Origin: Actinomycetota bacterium
Lineage (GTDB): Bacteria > Actinomycetota > Acidimicrobiia > Acidimicrobiales > Iamiaceae
NCBI GenBank assembly: GCA_018268545.1
Contig: JAFDWI010000332.1
Location: 1-6,136 of the forward strand
Reading direction: 5' to 3'
Length of the DNA stretch: 6,136 nucleotides
The notes under the pieces were generated by a model that was not told the DNA's origin, searched no databases, and was given only the letters and a program-made list of their open reading frames with translations. Shown one piece after another: positions 5,307 through 6,136 of this stretch; the first letter of the stretch is position 1, and every line of letters starts with the position of its first letter. The position numbers were made by a program, and so were the translations under genes.

Positions 5307-6136
5307 GCGGTGATTGTCGCGCCATCGGCGGCACGGGCGCCGCCCGCTGCCCAATGTGCGGCGAACATCGTGACGAACAGCACGAAGCTGCCCACCCCCT
5401 GGTGGACGATCGCCAACGCGATCGGGTCGTGGTTGACGAGCGTGAGCACCCCGAGCGTGAACTGCACGAGGACGACCAACTCGAGCGCGAGCGCGTGCTT
5501 GCGCGCCCCGGCGCGGTAGAGCTTCGCGGCGACCCACAGCGCGAACAAGGCCACGACGACAGCCCACCAGCGATGCAGGAACTGAACCCCCATCGGGTTG
5601 TTCACGGCGTTCGTCCACATCGGCGACATGTCATGGGTGCTGTGGGGGAACCAGCCCCCTTCCATCATCGGCCACGTGTTGTCGACATGCCCGCCCTGGA
5701 GGCCGGCCAGGAACGCACCCAGGATGTACTGGACGAACAGCACGACCATGAAGGGGATGATCCACCCTTTGGGCCGACCGTCGACCTTGGTCTCACCGCG
5801 ACCCAATGCGCGCAGGTCGAGCGCGGTCCACACGAGCGCGGCCAACAGGAGCAACGCCGTGCACAGATGCAGTGCGAGGAGTTGGTGCGCGACCTCGGGT
5901 TGGTTCACCAGCCCGGACGAGACCATCCACCACCCGATCACGGCCTGGAGCATCACCAGTGACGCGAGTCCGGCGAGCCGCCACCCGTATCCGGGAGGGA
6001 TCCGGCGCCGGATGAGGAACCACAGGAACGGCAACGCGAGCGCGAGGCCGATGACCCGGGCGATCAACCGGTGCGCCCACTCCCACCAGAAGATCCCCTT
6101 GAACTGTGCGAGATCCATGTGGCTGTTGACGATCTC
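5285..6136 (-). CDS. ctaA: Heme A synthase, Cox15/CtaA family (5' end cut by window edge)
   Basis: This membrane enzyme converts heme O to heme A for aa3-type cytochrome c oxidase by oxidising the C8 methyl group. The visible 283 residues contain about seven of the eight expected membrane helices; the first lies beyond the right edge. Counting from the first visible residue, family landmarks are FKGIFWWEWAHR (12-23, H22), SSGLVNQPEVAHQLLALHL (73-91, H84 and H90), the loop GAFLAGLQGGHVDNTW (140-155), QFLHRWW (185-191, H188) and VHQGVGS (244-250, H245). The histidines sit where the family binds its two hemes. The FWWEWAHR and GLVNQPEVAH stretches resemble the Cox15 type of mitochondria and Alphaproteobacteria more than the Bacillus CtaA type. 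The ATG at 6118 is an internal Met: the codons before it (EIVNSH) continue the family sequence, so the frame is taken to the edge. Its end overlaps the crotonase start by 22 bases. Confidence 0.93.
   Translation of the reverse strand, partial: EIVNSHMDLAQFKGIFWWEWAHRLIARVIGLALALPFLWFLIRRRIPPGYGWRLAGLASLVMLQAVIGWWMVSSGLVNQPEVAHQLLALHLCTALLLLAALVWTALDLRALGRGETKVDGRPKGWIIPFMVVLFVQYILGAFLAGLQGGHVDNTWPMMEGGWFPHSTHDMSPMWTNAVNNPMGVQFLHRWWAVVVALFALWVAAKLYRAGARKHALALELVVLVQFTLGVLTLVNHDPIALAIVHQGVGSFVLFVTMFAAHWAAGGARAADGATITAWQSATT

Noticed and set aside
4189..5519. Plus-strand frames antisense to the crotonase and YeaQ-type genes (374 and 331 codons)
   Set aside because: Ser/Arg-rich shadow translations without domain content.

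Overview
The window is GC-rich (about two thirds G+C by eye) with strong G/C preference at third codon positions. Gene style is that of a high-GC actinobacterium: a DesK/NarL-type two-component pair beside an ABC-2 exporter, GTG/TTG starts and very tight gene packing. An Acidimicrobiia-like host is my best guess, but this is inference from overall character, not from a marker gene. No rRNA, tRNA, CRISPR array or insertion sequence is visible.

Layout. Positions 1-97 (minus strand) hold the N-terminus of a VapB-like antitoxin with an excellent ribosome binding site; it meets a stop after only 26 codons, so it looks broken or miniature. A 113-base divergent spacer (98-210) carries a small palindrome inside a weak candidate promoter. 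A plus-strand gene at 211-573 encodes a 120-residue protein of unknown function. It converges, with a 25-base gap, on everything else, which is all on the minus strand.

Read in transcription order from the right edge, the minus-strand genes form two groups. Group one is a Cox15/CtaA-type heme A synthase (cut by the right edge), a crotonase-fold protein overlapping its end by 22 bases, and a small GlsB/YeaQ/YmgE-type membrane protein that probably starts inside the crotonase stop codon. After a spacer of about 100 bases with a 12-base palindrome (TGACA-N2-TGTCA) comes group two: ABC ATPase, ABC-2 permease, six-TM sensor histidine kinase and LuxR/NarL-type response regulator. ATPase and permease overlap by ATGA, kinase and regulator by GTGA.

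How they work together. Group two is a self-contained sense-and-export module with the same order as Bacillus yvfRSTU and the same logic as linearmycin-resistance (Lnr) systems. The kinase probably senses a membrane-active compound or membrane state, and the regulator probably controls the exporter, perhaps through the palindrome upstream of the ATPase gene. In group one, the heme A synthase serves aa3-type cytochrome oxidase; its overlap with the crotonase gene suggests co-transcription rather than a shared pathway. The points most worth a second look are the crotonase, which lacks one of the two catalytic glutamates of enoyl-CoA hydratases, the truncated antitoxin, and the two palindromes.
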